This document shows, one piece after another, positions 33,960-46,436 of a DNA stretch of 64,000 bases. A model generated the notes under the pieces. That model was not told the DNA's origin. It did not search any database and saw only the letters and a program-made list of their open reading frames with translations. Each line of letters begins with the position of its first letter. Position 1 is the first letter of the stretch. This DNA comes from Sycobia sp. Sy_11 (taxonomy: Eukaryota > Arthropoda > Insecta > Hymenoptera > Epichrysomallidae). The stretch is from the NCBI GenBank assembly GCA_018907035.1, contig JACCIC010000216.1:372001-436000 (forward strand), read 5' to 3'. Made by a program: the position numbers and the translations under genes.

Positions 33960-35192
33960 AATTTGAATCATAGCTTGATGTTTCTTCTGTGTCTTCGTTT
34001 CTAATGCCTTGCAGGATTCTATTTATTCGATTTTTTAAGTTGTTAGATTTTTTGTCGCACTTGTGTAAGCATATAAGTCAGTTCAGTAAAGTCTTCGGTA
34101 AAATCTTTTGCAGTCTCTTCAGCTTTTGGTTTGCCGTGCATAGTGAAAAGGAAATTTCAGAGCTTTGAAAAATCTAATGTAAGATTTTCAAATTCGTTAT
34201 TAATATAAGTTTCAGCTGGATGTAATAATTTAGTTACTTCTTTGAGAGATGTTTCTCGAGTTTGCGCAATTTTTTGTTTTTTTGGAGTTCTTTTTTTTGT
34301 TTGATTTCTATTTGCATATGCACATTGTTTGAGCTACTAGTGGATGCTGTCGTAGAAAGAAGGCGCTTTTTATTATTTGTAGAAGCTGGTATGAGTTTTA
34401 GATCTTGTTGATGTACGTCGTCAATTTCAAAAGTTACCGTAACGGTTTAAAATTGTTTTCTGTAAGAATCTCTTCTACTTACGTTGAATCTACCGTACAG
34501 GACAGCTTCTCCTGATTTTGTATAATTTTCTGGCTTTGTGTTCGTATTTCAAGAGTTTTTCAGTATTTAGATTGTGTCCCTCTTCATTGCAAGAGAAAAA
34601 TGTTACTTTTTCAGCTGATAAATAGATGTAATATGTTGTATTTTCTATTGTTATAGGGAGCACCGAAAGAAGTTGAGGATAATTTTCTAATTTAATGTAC
34701 ATCTGCCTTCTAAAACTTAAAAGATTAGCGAAACCAGTATCGTTTATAGCTGCTCTAATGTACGTCAATCTAGATGTAAGAATTATATTTATTTTTGCAA
34801 GTTCAGTTAGAATTATTATCTATTATCGAACAAATGTTTGGAAGGATTATACGTTTCGCTTTCGATATTAATGGGCTCGCCAATAGTGTGTGGGGGCCAA
34901 TGTTTATTTTTGTTCGGTCTTCTGTAAGTCCCTCTGCGATTTCTCTTTCACTTAAGTATACAAACTCTACTGTGTGAAATTCTAGATATGTATCTTATAT
35001 CGATTGGAGCAATAATTTTACCTAATGCTCTGGCATAATCGTACACAGAAATTCCCTTTATCGCATCTAATATAATGGCTTTTCTTTACTTGGTACTTGA
35101 ATATGTTGACTGATCTGAGCATATGTTCCTTTAGAAGTAGCATGGTTTTTTGTAGACGGTACGGTTGATGAACCTGGAGGGTTTAGTGACAT
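33960..35192 (-). pseudogene. I-clade ORF1, broken
   Basis: The start MSLNPPGSSTVPSTKN at 35192 is followed by a degraded gag-like protein. The readable part 34490-34768 includes YYIYLSAEKVTFFSCNEEGH, where FSCNEEGHN is a damaged CCHC knuckle. The remainder is Lys/Ser-rich. The C-terminal limit is approximate. Confidence 0.65.
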
Positions 35193-35639
35193 GTTTGAGA
35201 GTTACGATGCTAATTTGCCTGCAAGCAGAGTCACTTGCTTCTCTCGGACACTGTAATTTGCACAACAATTGATGTTTTTATTACTCCCTGATTCTTGTAA
35301 ATATTGTGTTGTTCGTGCATAACACTGGAAATAATTTAAACTGTATTGCTACAAGAGCGCATAAACACGTCTTACTCGTTCAGAGGTTCGGATGAGACTC
35401 CGAAGAATTAAGTTATGGAAGCAATTCTCATGATTCGAATTATAATATTTTATTAGAGATTAATTCAGAATGCAATGTAGAAGATAATAGCAGTGATCTA
35501 CTAGATATATCGATATAATGATAGTAACCGAAATAAAGTACAATCTATAGTAAATGATACAAAAGATGTTTGTAAAACATTAACAAAAATAACTGCAGAT
35601 AACGTCCAGAAATTGGAAATCTATAAAATGGAGAAAATA

Positions 35640-37500
35640 CAACGAAAATGAAACAAATTTGTGAAAATGCTTCTAATTTTCTCAGTTCCTTTGATACCGA
35701 ATATAAGTGTTTAAAGCATTTTACAAGACAAAAAACATTTTTAGAACCAATAACTATTGAAATTGTTGAAAGACGAGAATTTCGCAGGGTAGGAACTTCT
35801 TATGCCATGAAATTTGTTCCAGTAAATATTCAGGTAATTTCTTTGTGAACAGTATTAAATAACACCTTTTTTGATTAGATAATATTTTTATGAAACTGTT
35901 GAATTCGTTAATTTATTTAAAAAAGATTCACAAATTATTTTAAATTTAATACAAGAAAAATTCTGGAAAAGTAATTATTCTAATATAGACAAAGTCATTT
36001 TTCCATTAGTAATGTATTTCGACGATTACGAAAATAATAACCCTTTAGGAATAAACAAAGTAATTGCTAAGACAGGAGCTTTGTATATAAGTATTCCCTG
36101 TGTACCAGAAAGATTTCAGTCAACGCTGGGCAATATATTTAGTTTTTCATTGTTTAATACACTTAATAGAGAGTTTTTTAAAAATGAAATAGTTTTTTAT
36201 CGAATAATAGATGAATTATGTTATTTGCAAGAAGTTGGAATTAAGCTCCAACTTAATGATAATACAGAAAAACAATTGTTTTTTGAAATGGTAATAAATG
36301 TAGGAGATGATCTCGGTCAGTACTCAATTTTAGGCAAAATCAATGCATAATCAGGGATAAAAAAATTATGATTCACTATTAGTTTGTGAAAATTCTAAAT
36401 TGTTGGGTTTAAAAGAAGACTGCGTTATTCACAAATTAAAAATATTTCATGTAACAAGTAATGTTGGCGTTGATGGTATGCACGAAATACTTGAGGGTAT
36501 AGCTCGATATGATCTGGCACTTATTATCAAACAATTTATTTATAAAGGTAAATTTTTCAACTTAGACGAATTAAACTATAGAATTAAATCTTTTGATTAT
36601 GGCTATAAATATAACATTAATAAGCCCGTTGAAATTCAAGAGTCTCATTTAAAAAATAATTACATTATTATGTCCTCGTCTGAAATGCGATGATTCATTG
36701 ATAATTTTTCCTTAATAATTGTCATAAAATACTAGAAGGTAATGAAACTTGGCAACTATGGCAACTTGAAAAAAATTAGAAATATTGTATTTAGTATGCA
36801 TATTCTTTGCGACACACATAAATATTTAACCCTATTAATTGAAGAATACTTGTCATTCCTTGAAGAAATATTCCCAAATTCGATGAAACCGGCGTATCAT
36901 TTTTTACTTCAATATCCTCGTATAATAGAATTCTTTGGATCTCTGTCAAGAATATGTTGTCTAAGATTTGGGGCAAAGCATAAAAATGGAAAAGATCTTT
37001 TTAAATCAATTGCAAGTAGATTAAATGTCAACAAGACCGTGGATATTAAATATCAAATTGAACAGCATTGCAGATTTTTTATCACAATTTAGATTATACT
37101 TCTCATGAAATGGATAAAAAAAGAAATGTCTATTTTCTATATAAAAAATTATGAAAAATATTCGAACATATTCTTGACTAAAACTGAAATCACAGTAACC
37201 AACTGGATAAAAGTTAATGGAAATAGAATAATTGAACATTATTTTAGTTCAATTTTCAGAGGATGGCCCTGAATTTTGTATAGTTTCTGAAATTATAGTA
37301 CAAGAAGATAATTTTTGTTATGTAACCAATTTTTAGACTATTTTTATGATATGCATTTTGCAGCATTCAACATATATGACGACAATAATATAAGATACAA
37401 TTTCTTAAACAAATTAGTAGTAGAAAGTTGTTCTGTTTCTATTACAAAACTTTTATTAAATGGTTATTACTACATACCAAAAAATTGGTATTGAATTTAT
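35640..37500 (+). pseudogene. broken gene of an unnamed multi-copy insect family (transposon-like)
   Basis: Four consecutive plus-strand frames (35648-35848, 36012-36350, 36400-36693, 36742-37092) give a continuous protein when stops and shifts are skipped. Blocks in order: FLSSFDTEYKCLKHF; MYFDDYENNNPLGINK and TGALYISIPCVPE; EMVINVGDDLGQYSILGKI; IFHVTSNVGVDGMHEILEGI with ARYDLALIIKQFIYKGKFF; MKPAYHFLLQYPRI; and CCLRFGAKHKNGK. From memory, proteins with this D-MH-LEG / KxxFxxHYPR / RFEAKH order are numerous in insects and cnidarians and behave as repeats. I take it as a transposon-derived gene, possibly a DDE transposase, but cannot name the superfamily. No terminal repeats were found. Confidence 0.6.
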
Positions 37501-37932
37501 CTAATATTATATAAAAGCATGCATGACGTTTTGAAAATATCAGATTATTGAAAATAATAGAAACTTCAAAATAAAATTTTATTCAAAATATTATATTTCT
37601 TTAAATATGTATTATTTAATTTCTCTGCATTGTAAAGATAGTGTATTATACAGATATTGAGAAAATTTGCTGGTTGTTATTATTAACTTTCCCTTTTTAT
37701 ACTATTATTATTATTAAAAAATTTGATTATTTAATTATTATTGTTTACAAATATACTTTTTCTGTATATGACGTATACCGCCTGATCAGTAAAATTTATA
37801 TATTTGTAATTCCATCACTTTTTTAAATTATTAAGAAAATAAGTGTACATTAGGGTTATATACTCTTCATATTGGTATAATCAATCGTCAAAAGCTGTAT
37901 ATGCGTAATAATTACAAGAGTTTTATTTCTAC

Positions 37933-38201
37933 CTTATAAGTATCGGACCATCGCCTACGCCGTTCAGGATCTGTATAAGGATAAGGTGGAGCAGGAAAAT
38001 CATCTCTTTCGATCGGCGGCTGAGAACCAGGTGGTGGTTTCATAGCATCCGGATAATGCGCGAGCTCTATTGGCTCTTCATTATCAATCTGACTGCCAGC
38101 TGCTGGCGACTTTGGCCTACTATCACTGAGTGCATCAACCAAAGCTCGCATGCCTGATCGACTGCTGCTCCGGCCACCACTACTTCTTATTGAACGCGAT
38201 G
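37933..38201 (-). CDS. Unc-115: Unc-115/abLIM exon, Ser-rich and PPYPYTDPERRRRWSD region
   Basis: A 269-bp exon with a TCTCGTTAG acceptor and an AAG|GTAGAAAT donor, phase 1 to phase 0. It encodes a Ser/Arg-rich stretch (SRSIRSSGGRSSSRSG), an acidic-proline segment, and the highly conserved-looking PAPPYPYTDPERRRRWSD block of insect abLIM homologues. The ORF extends artificially past the acceptor to an upstream Met at 38223, but the splice site and the phase of the neighbouring exon favour the shorter limit. It is followed in the mRNA by the exon at 27720-27459, about 10 kb away. Confidence 0.9.
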
Positions 38202-38287
38202 CTAACGAGAGTAAAGAATACATTTACTAGGCAATTCTATTTAGAATTCTAGATTACGAAGTAATTATTGAGTCAAGGATTTTTATG

Positions 38288-39316
38288 TTAGGACTTTGAA
38301 TAAGTTCTCGCTGTTTTTTTACAAAGTAAAAGTTGTGTTTCAAATTTAAAAAATAAAAACATTTCCTTCAAAGTATTTTCTATCATTGAATATAATTTTC
38401 TTCCATCTTTAATAAATATTAAATAATAAATCTGCGTGCAAAAAACATGTCTTTTAAGACTATTCAAGAATCGATCTATTTCTTAGCTTCGTCATAAGAT
38501 TGAAAGCGTTGGTCAACTGGACTGTGTATCATTAAACGAAATAGGTAAAAATCGCAAGGGGCTATTAAGGTGAATGTTGTGGATGAGGTAGAAACTTCCA
38601 TCGAGCGTTGTGAGGTAGGTTTCTAATGGTTTTGTAACATGAGATAGAGCGTTGTTGTGTAACAAAATAACTGGTTTATCTTTGCTCATAAAGCTGCCGT
38701 TTTTCGTTTAGGAGTCGATGCAAATGTATCGATTGAAGTCAAGAGTGGTCTCTGTAAAAGCAGTAGTTCACATATGACAAAACATTGTTCGACGTCTCTC
38801 GGGTTCAATGTATACAACATTCAATGTCTTTGCTCCTAGATTATTCCTAATATTTTTACATGTTTTCGAACAGTTGATTTATCTATTTTTAATGTTTTTC
38901 TAAATTCTAATAACTTTTGACATCGATCCTGATTGAGTTATTCCATCAACTTTTGATATTCAAATTTTTCGTTATAATAAAACATTTTTTATCCTCAAAT
39001 TTAAAATCATTATTTATGACAAATCCAAACCAATCTCTGTATATCGTATCCAACAAAATAATAATAAGTAATAACAAAAAATAAAGTAGTGTCATAAAAT
39101 TCCCCGTAAATACACTTGATTTGGCACAAAAGTAGACACTTTCAAAACTAATAACAAATTATTTTCTTGAGCCTAAAGTGAACTACCATGCACTGAAATT
39201 TAATATTAGATGCAATGTTTTCTTGCATGTTTTACCATTCGAATTTCTATGCATGGAGTATAGCTACTTTCTATTCTATCTTTAAAGAAACAGTGAGAAC
39301 TCATTCATAGTCCTAA
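38288..39316 (-). mobile_element. mariner relic (family F), internally deleted
   Basis: The left end TTAGGACTTTGAATAAGTTC and the right end read inward TTAGGACTATGAATGAGTTC form matching termini; TA follows on the right (39317-39318), and TG stands on the left. Minus-strand remnants include LLHNNALSHVTKPLETYLTT, CDFYLFRLMIHSPVDQRFQS and YDEAKK, with many stops. The second catalytic Asp of HDN is Asn. The element lies between two host exons. Confidence 0.8.
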
Positions 39317-39996
39317 TATAATAAAAAATATATAAAGGGGGTGAGTACAAATAAGAACAATTTGGCTATCATTATAATAGCATTGTAAGACTGATAACAA
39401 TATGTATTACTTTTATTTTTTTTTTAATAATTTATTATTGTTTTCATAAAGTTAACACTTATTTAACAAATATAGCACACTGTGTGTTATATTTCCCTAT
39501 AAATTTAATATTAATCTACTGGAGAAATTTTTAAATACTTATTCAAAAAGTATATAACGAATTGATAGAGCTTCTAAAAATAATACACTTTAATACATTT
39601 TTAAAACAGTTCATTTTTGTTCTTTTTCTAAATTTCTGTGCTTCATTTAACGAACGAATGCTATTTTAGAAATAACTGAAATACTAAGCCAGTACAGTAT
39701 TGTCATTTCATTATATTCGAATCATTTCATCATATACGAAAGTATATTTAATCTATTAATCCAATTTATGTGAATTTTACATTTACAAATCGTCAAATAT
39801 AATATTGTGCCAGATTATTTTTTAATTATTTAAATTAAAAATAATAAAATTATTAAATTAATAACTAAGACTATCGTTTTCAATTTAAATTAGTGTAGCT
39901 GAAATCTGAAGAGAAATTTAGATTAAAATGTCCGAAGATTTGCAAAATGAATTTTTTTATTTAATGTTCCTAGTTAATAAAAATATCGATACTTAC

Positions 39997-40183
39997 AGTT
40001 GGGCCTATGAAAATGTGGACTTGTGGGTGGCTTATCGTACGGCTGTATTGGGCGCCTTAAGTAGCCCTGACTTGGAGTTTCCGTTAAATAGGAATATGTG
40101 TAAATTCTAGAAACGTTGTCGTGGCCCCCTCGACCATACTCTCTAAGAATAAGTCCTGGACTTCCGGTTCGGGCTGGATAGTA
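39997..40183 (-). CDS. Unc-115: Unc-115/abLIM exon, linker region
   Basis: A 187-bp exon entering in phase 0 after GTAATTTAG and leaving in phase 1 at T|GTAAGT. The peptide begins YYPARTGSPGLILREYG, continues with VSRIYTYSYLTETPSQGYLR and ends with PPTSPHFHRPN. It is the Tyr/Pro-rich linker typical of abLIM proteins, with motifs for phosphorylation and no folded domain that I recognise. A plus-strand open frame over the same bases is only its shadow. The high GC content stands out against the surrounding AT-rich intron. Confidence 0.85.
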
Positions 40184-40434
40184 CTAAATTACAAGAAAAA
40201 AAAGAAAACAAAAATACAGAGACGTGATACGAGTGTCTCTTTGTTCTTTCAGAAAAAATTGCCATTCATAAATTGAACAAAGAAAAAATTTCTCCACAGT
40301 TTATTTATAAACGGTAGAAAGAAAATAACTCAAAATAAAAGAGAAACAGATTAATGTGAGTATATGTCTAATCTGACATTGAGCAAACCAAGAAATTTCA
40401 GTTGTTCAATGTTTAAAAAAGCTAGAATAAATAC

Positions 40435-40495
40435 CTTGCGATTTAGACTGCTGTAAGGATTGAATAGGGATCCGTTCAGACTTGGCGTGCGAGAC
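40435..40495 (-). CDS. Unc-115: Unc-115/abLIM exon, Ser-rich linker
   Basis: A 61-bp exon between a TTTCATTGAG acceptor and an AAG|GTATTT donor. It enters in phase 2 and leaves in phase 0, reading SRTPSLNGSLFNPYSSLNRK. This belongs to the Ser/Pro-rich linker between the LIM domains and the actin-binding tail. The frame entering in phase 0 is also open, so the phase was chosen because the next exon starts in phase 0 and because of the composition. Its 5' neighbour exon is not in the window. Confidence 0.75.
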
Positions 40496-42380
<1,885 letters not shown>

Positions 42381-42384
42381 TTAT

Positions 42385-42625
42385 TTGGAAAATTGTATGT
42401 ATTTAATATTCATCACTCTGGTAGAAAGCTGACAATTATGAATGGGCTAAAAAGTGGTTACTAGGCAGTAAAAATAAAATCAATCAACATGGCTAAAAAC
42501 TAGGCTCTTTAAATAAAAAATATGAACGTTGTCTATAAAACTAAGAATGGAATAGAAATTAGGTTTAAAGCTGAAACCTTGTTTCTGATTTGTAAATGAA
42601 CCATTTATTTCACAATTGTTTAAAA
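42385..42625 (-). repeat. dispersed repeat T, inverted relative to 49490-49720
   Basis: The complement reads GGTTCATTTACAAATCAGAA, then ACAAGG...CTTTAAACCTAATTTCTA, then TTAGTTTTATAGACAACGTT and CCTAGTAACCACTTTTTAG. The plus strand at 49490-49720 carries the same order with more divergence. No coding motifs. Confidence 0.65.
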
Positions 42626-43844
42626 ATAAATATTTATATAATATTATAATATTAGTTGTATATTTAATAAAACAATAAGATACGTAAATTAACAATTTGA
42701 AAGAATTACAAAAACACAATAGAGTCTGTTTTTCATTCAATTTTATCATTCTAAAAATTATAAGTAATAAATTAGTTTTGTCAATTTTTTCCTTTTATTA
42801 TTTAATACCTAAAATCTCACATGAAAAAATTAATTCAAACATACTATTCTTTGTTGTCTTGTATCGGCTTTCATTGTTGGTTGTTAATTAAAGATTCTAT
42901 TCTATTTATTTATAAAATAAATAATTTTTTTTTAATTTTTTAAAATTCATGTAGTCAACTTTAATTCAAAACTTTACTTTATGGATAGTACACATATTGC
43001 ATGTCTGACGACTCAAAACTCTCGCAAGTGGCAAAACATTACCTTGCTTAGTATATAGACCCGATTAAGACTTCATAAGTAGAACATTCTATGCGGATGT
43101 GTAAACTATTATCGATGCGTGAGATATGTATTATATAATATATACAAAGTATATCTCCGTGGTAGAAATACTAAAAATTTTTAAATTAATAAATATTTTT
43201 TTTATTGGTCTTACAGTCCAATCAATTCCATCCAAAAATAAAATAAAATAAAAATAAAAAATAAAAATAATTAAATAAAAAAATAAAAATTAAAAATAAA
43301 AATTAAATTAAAAATTAAATTATATAATTTTTAATTTCGAGGCTTACATACGGACCCAATTTTTAGTTCGTACCGATATAGGCCTCGTATGGAGATACGA
43401 TCTCTATTAAACGTTGAAAATTCAAATGAATTCATTTAGTTTTAGAAATGGATCATTTAGAAAACATTTTTGAGGAAGAAATAATATTCAAAACAAAAGT
43501 TGGTCGAAATCAAGTAGGGTTGTCTATTAAAATCTCTATTTTTAATTATAGTTTTAAATATTGGGACATTTTACATTAACAGTTGTGATTATATTTTTAT
43601 GTTATCTATTCTATGTGTACATTTTAAATATATATTATAAATATTTTTACATATGCATTACTTTGTAAATTTCTTCGGTGCCTGAGTCCTACTACCTCCA
43701 CTCCTAATAAAATTATAATGACAGTCAGACTGTCCTTGTTTACATTCACCCCCGTAGACTAATCTGAAAATAAAATATTAGCTGAAAAAATTCTTTGTTA
43801 GTAAAGTGCAGTCTGACTGTCCCCAACACCCTTACCTAATTGAA

Positions 43845-43894
43845 GACTTGTCCAACGTTTCGAGCTCGCTACGGCTCCTCATCAGGGACTAATC
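43845..43894 (-). ncRNA. hammerhead-ribozyme-like motif of the Penelope-like element
   Basis: On the minus strand the 50 nt read GATTAGTCC, the core CTGATGA, a stem II region (GGAGC...GAGCTC), GAA, the palindrome ACGT, T, then GGACAAGTC. GATTAGTCC and GGACAAGTC can pair over nine positions with one A-A mismatch (stem I), leaving cleavage after the T. A two-base ACGT stem III suits the dimeric minimal hammerheads reported in Penelope-like elements. Stem II has one extra unpaired G. Activity is not shown. Confidence 0.6.
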
Positions 43895-43990
43895 TAAACC
43901 TTATATTCTAATCTATATATACCCATCCCCACCACCAAATTTCGTAAATTAAATATAAATTCCCCCTCTACACAAATTGTCCAAAACCAA

Positions 43991-45319
43991 TCAATTTAAT
44001 AAGGAATGATAAACACTGTCCAATCTACCAGACTCTAACATTAAATTCACATTATTTCGATTCTTGGAAATGTGAATACTTTCAAGACTCTCCCGTTTAT
44101 ACTTATTATTAATACCATGTTCCAAAATATCCACATTCACAAAATCAAAAGAATGTAAAAACTTTAAACAATGCTCTTTTAAACCAGAAGTAATATGTGA
44201 GCTACGTAAACTATATTTATGCTCATAAATTCTCTTTTTTAAATATCTACCTGTTTGTCCAATATAGTATTTATCACAATCCATGCAATTAATCTTGTAA
44301 ACAACTCCTGACTTTAAGCATAAATCATCTTTATCTTTGCAATTATTAAACAATCTACTTAAATTATTGCGATTTTTAAAGAAAATTTGAATGTTATATT
44401 TCCGAAAATTTCTTTTTATTCTTTCAGATAATCCTTGAACATATTGTAAGACAATAATTTTGCCTCCGTTAAAATCAATTCCTGCACTATGTCTATTTTC
44501 GGTATTATAAATGTCAAACAATCTCTCAGCAATCAATCTATTAATAAATTGAATTGGATAGCCATTATTAATAAAAGTCTCTCTTACTATCTGTAAATTA
44601 TTTTGTCTAAAATCTTTATGTGACAATTTAATTGCTCTGTCAATGACACCTTTCAATGCTCCAATTTTGTTTCCGAATTGGTGGTGTGAATTAAAATCTA
44701 AAAACCTACCTGACCAAGTAGGCTTTCTGTACCAATTAAGTTTTACCTTATTATTACTACATCTAATTACATTAATGTCCAAAAAACTTAACTGACTATT
44801 TACTTCAACCTCCCTTGTAAATTTAATTCTGTCATGTACAGAATTGAAAACATCCACCATTTCATCCACAAAAACTTCTGGAACAATTGTAAAGATATCA
44901 TCAACATATCTCTTAAATATCATTGGTTCAAAAAGCAATTTTGACAAGGCTATACTTTCCAACTTTTCCATAACTAAATTAGCTATAACCGGTGACAAAG
45001 GCGACCCCATTGGACATCCGTATTTTTGTTCATAAAATTTATTATCAAATGAAAAAATTGTGTTATTAAAAACCAAATTAATTGCTTTAATAAATTCATT
45101 CATTGTCAATTTTGTATGCAAATTAATTTCATTCCACTTTTCCTGTATAATATCATTTAACAACTCTAAAGGTACATTTGTAAACAAAGATACTACATCC
45201 AATGAAATCATCTTGTAGTTTTTCGGAATAACAATATCTTTCATTTCATTGTAAAAACACAAACTATCCTTAATGTAAGAACTAGTTCTTCCAACTATCT
45301 TAAGCAATATATTAGACAA
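43991..45319 (-). CDS. Penelope-like RT / GIY-YIG protein, 5' truncated, 442 aa open
   Basis: An open frame of 442 residues without a stop. Reverse transcriptase blocks: MISLDVVSLFTNVPLELL (about residue 37), YGCPMGSPLSPVIANLVMEK (about 104) and the catalytic RYVDDIFTIV (about 140). WYRKPTWSGRFLDFNSHHQF (about 196) is typical of Penelope-like proteins. A C-terminal GIY-YIG nuclease follows: CMDCDKYYIGQTGRYLKKRI (about 352) with YEHKYSLRSSH. Full proteins are usually 700-900 residues, so the N-terminal part is missing. The Met used here is internal. The frame is unusually well kept for this window, suggesting a fairly recent insertion. Confidence 0.92.
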   Translation of the reverse strand: MSNILLKIVGRTSSYIKDSLCFYNEMKDIVIPKNYKMISLDVVSLFTNVPLELLNDIIQEKWNEINLHTKLTMNEFIKAINLVFNNTIFSFDNKFYEQKYGCPMGSPLSPVIANLVMEKLESIALSKLLFEPMIFKRYVDDIFTIVPEVFVDEMVDVFNSVHDRIKFTREVEVNSQLSFLDINVIRCSNNKVKLNWYRKPTWSGRFLDFNSHHQFGNKIGALKGVIDRAIKLSHKDFRQNNLQIVRETFINNGYPIQFINRLIAERLFDIYNTENRHSAGIDFNGGKIIVLQYVQGLSERIKRNFRKYNIQIFFKNRNNLSRLFNNCKDKDDLCLKSGVVYKINCMDCDKYYIGQTGRYLKKRIYEHKYSLRSSHITSGLKEHCLKFLHSFDFVNVDILEHGINNKYKRESLESIHISKNRNNVNLMLESGRLDSVYHSLLN

Positions 45320-45426
45320 AAATCTAGCAATATTATAAGTTGCAATACTATTGCAATACTATTGCATCGACAATAGTTTACACGTTCGCATACAATGTTA
45401 TATGATATGATATGATATGATGTTTT

Positions 45427-45448
45427 ATATATATATATATATATATAT
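45427..45448. repeat. (AT)n microsatellite within pentamer arrays
   Basis: AT units between ATATGATATG repeats on the left and ATCATATC repeats on the right, making a palindromic arrangement. Confidence 0.9.
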
Positions 45449-45454
45449 GTCATC

Positions 45455-45790
45455 ATATCATATCATATCAAATTCATATTCATACTAATTTATAAAGACA
45501 AAGCGTGTTTTTGTTTGTACACGATAACCGAAAAAACTACTGAACCGATTGTTCTGAAATTTGACATATAGATTCTATATTATCTTGGGAAAAACATAGA
45601 CTATGGTTTTTATTGAAAATCATTTTACTTTCATCAATAATTAAGTTAATGGTTAACAATTAGTTTCGCCAGTGGCCACTAGGTGGCGTCTTGAATCACG
45701 AACATCCACTCAAAATAATCCGTTTAAAGTATTACTACAGGGCCAGCTCAAATGAGTGTTCATTACATATTCAAATATTCACATGTCACA
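45455..45790 (+). repeat. dispersed repeat with (ATATC)n head, copy 2
   Basis: Begins with ATCATATCATATCATATC, then TAATTTATAAAGACAAAGCG, AAAAACTACTGAACCGATTG, GACATATAGATTCTATATTA and GAAAATCATTTTACTTTCAT. It matches 60915-61215 closely and 21917-22205 in inverse orientation. No protein coding capacity. The order of blocks (microsatellite at one end, conserved core) recalls non-autonomous Helitron-related repeats of insects, but I cannot prove this. Confidence 0.75.
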
Positions 45791-45799
45791 TCACATGGC

Positions 45800-46222
45800 A
45801 GCCATCATGATGATCATATCATCATGAACATCTACATCAGTGAGCTCAAAAAGCTGCACGTTATTTAAATTTAATTTAATTCTCATTTATCTCTTACATA
45901 ACTTGTAAATTATAATTTATATAATTTATAAATTATATGTTTGTAAGAAACTCTTAAAACTTTTTAAAACTAACCTCAAAAATTTAAATTTAAATTTAAA
46001 TTTTTTAAATTTAATTGTAATTTAATTTTAATTTTTAATTTTAAATTTAAATTTAAATTTTATTCAATTTTAACTTTAAACTTGATTTTAATTTTAACTT
46101 AATTCTTAACTCTTAATTTCTCATCTAAAAGATATCTTAGATTTTCAACTCAAACTAACCTCTCTTAAATTAAACGTATATAATTTAGATATGGTTTATC
46201 TCATTTTTAACTAATTCTATAA

Positions 46223-46271
<49 letters not shown>

Positions 46272-46290
46272 TTACATATTTAAATATTTC
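45800..46290. other. AT-rich low-complexity sequence
   Basis: Contains repeated AATTTAAATTT-like strings (45960-46080) and a (TA)n tract at 46227-46259. No gene seen. Confidence 0.6.
46227..46259. repeat. (TA)n microsatellite
   Basis: About 16 TA units. Confidence 0.95.
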
Positions 46291-46436
46291 TTCATAGCTA
46301 TAATCTCCCACACCACACCTCTCTCTCTCTACCTTTAACCCCCCCAATCACAAACTGGAGGCAATCACCACCCCCTTAAAAAAAAAAAAACAGCACTCAA
46401 TCGTAAGTCCGACTTCATGGACATGGACACCGGCCT

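Larger units (their letters stand above)
30551..35410 (-). mobile_element. I-clade LINE, decayed, near full length
   Basis: A 4.8-kb minus-strand element with ORF1 and an ORF2 carrying endonuclease, reverse transcriptase and an RNase H domain. RNase H in a LINE of this layout points to the I group. ORF1 starts at 35192. The 5' limit near 35410 is approximate. The 3' end lies next to the mariner target at 30549. Stops and frameshifts occur throughout. Confidence 0.82.
907..40495 (-). other. Unc-115: Unc-115 / actin-binding LIM protein gene (C-terminal half, 9 exons)
   Basis: Nine minus-strand exons (40495-40435, 40183-39997, 38201-37933, 27720-27459, 26973-26887, 19034-18937, 18552-18483, 3779-3748, 1107-907) have AG/GT borders and phases that fit without a break: in-phases 2, 0, 1, 0, 1, 1, 0, 1, 0. 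Together they give about 422 codons. The product resembles abLIM/dematin proteins, which link actin filaments to signalling and guide axons (Unc-115 in flies). The linker, the anchor region with RYESPVGAS, and the first part of the C-terminal villin headpiece (LYPYHLLVITN) are present. LIM domains would lie upstream of 64000 and the headpiece end left of position 1. Nearly all repeats in the window sit in its introns. Assignment is from recognised motifs; no alignment was run. Confidence 0.85.
43195..45330 (-). mobile_element. Penelope-like retroelement with GIY-YIG endonuclease
   Basis: A 2.1-kb minus-strand element, 5' truncated within the reverse transcriptase. The reading frame (43991-45319) is followed downstream by a terminal region with a hammerhead-like motif (43845-43894), two CAGTC(T/A)GACTGTCC blocks (about 43711 and 43809) and a TTGGTCTTACAG end near 43203. 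Segment 43330-43690 is absent from the related fragment at 21272-21660 and may be an insertion. Confidence 0.88.

Noticed and set aside
39928..40110. Plus-strand open frame of 60 codons
   Set aside because: It is the shadow of the minus-strand host exon 39997-40183, which has splice sites, phase and motifs in its favour.
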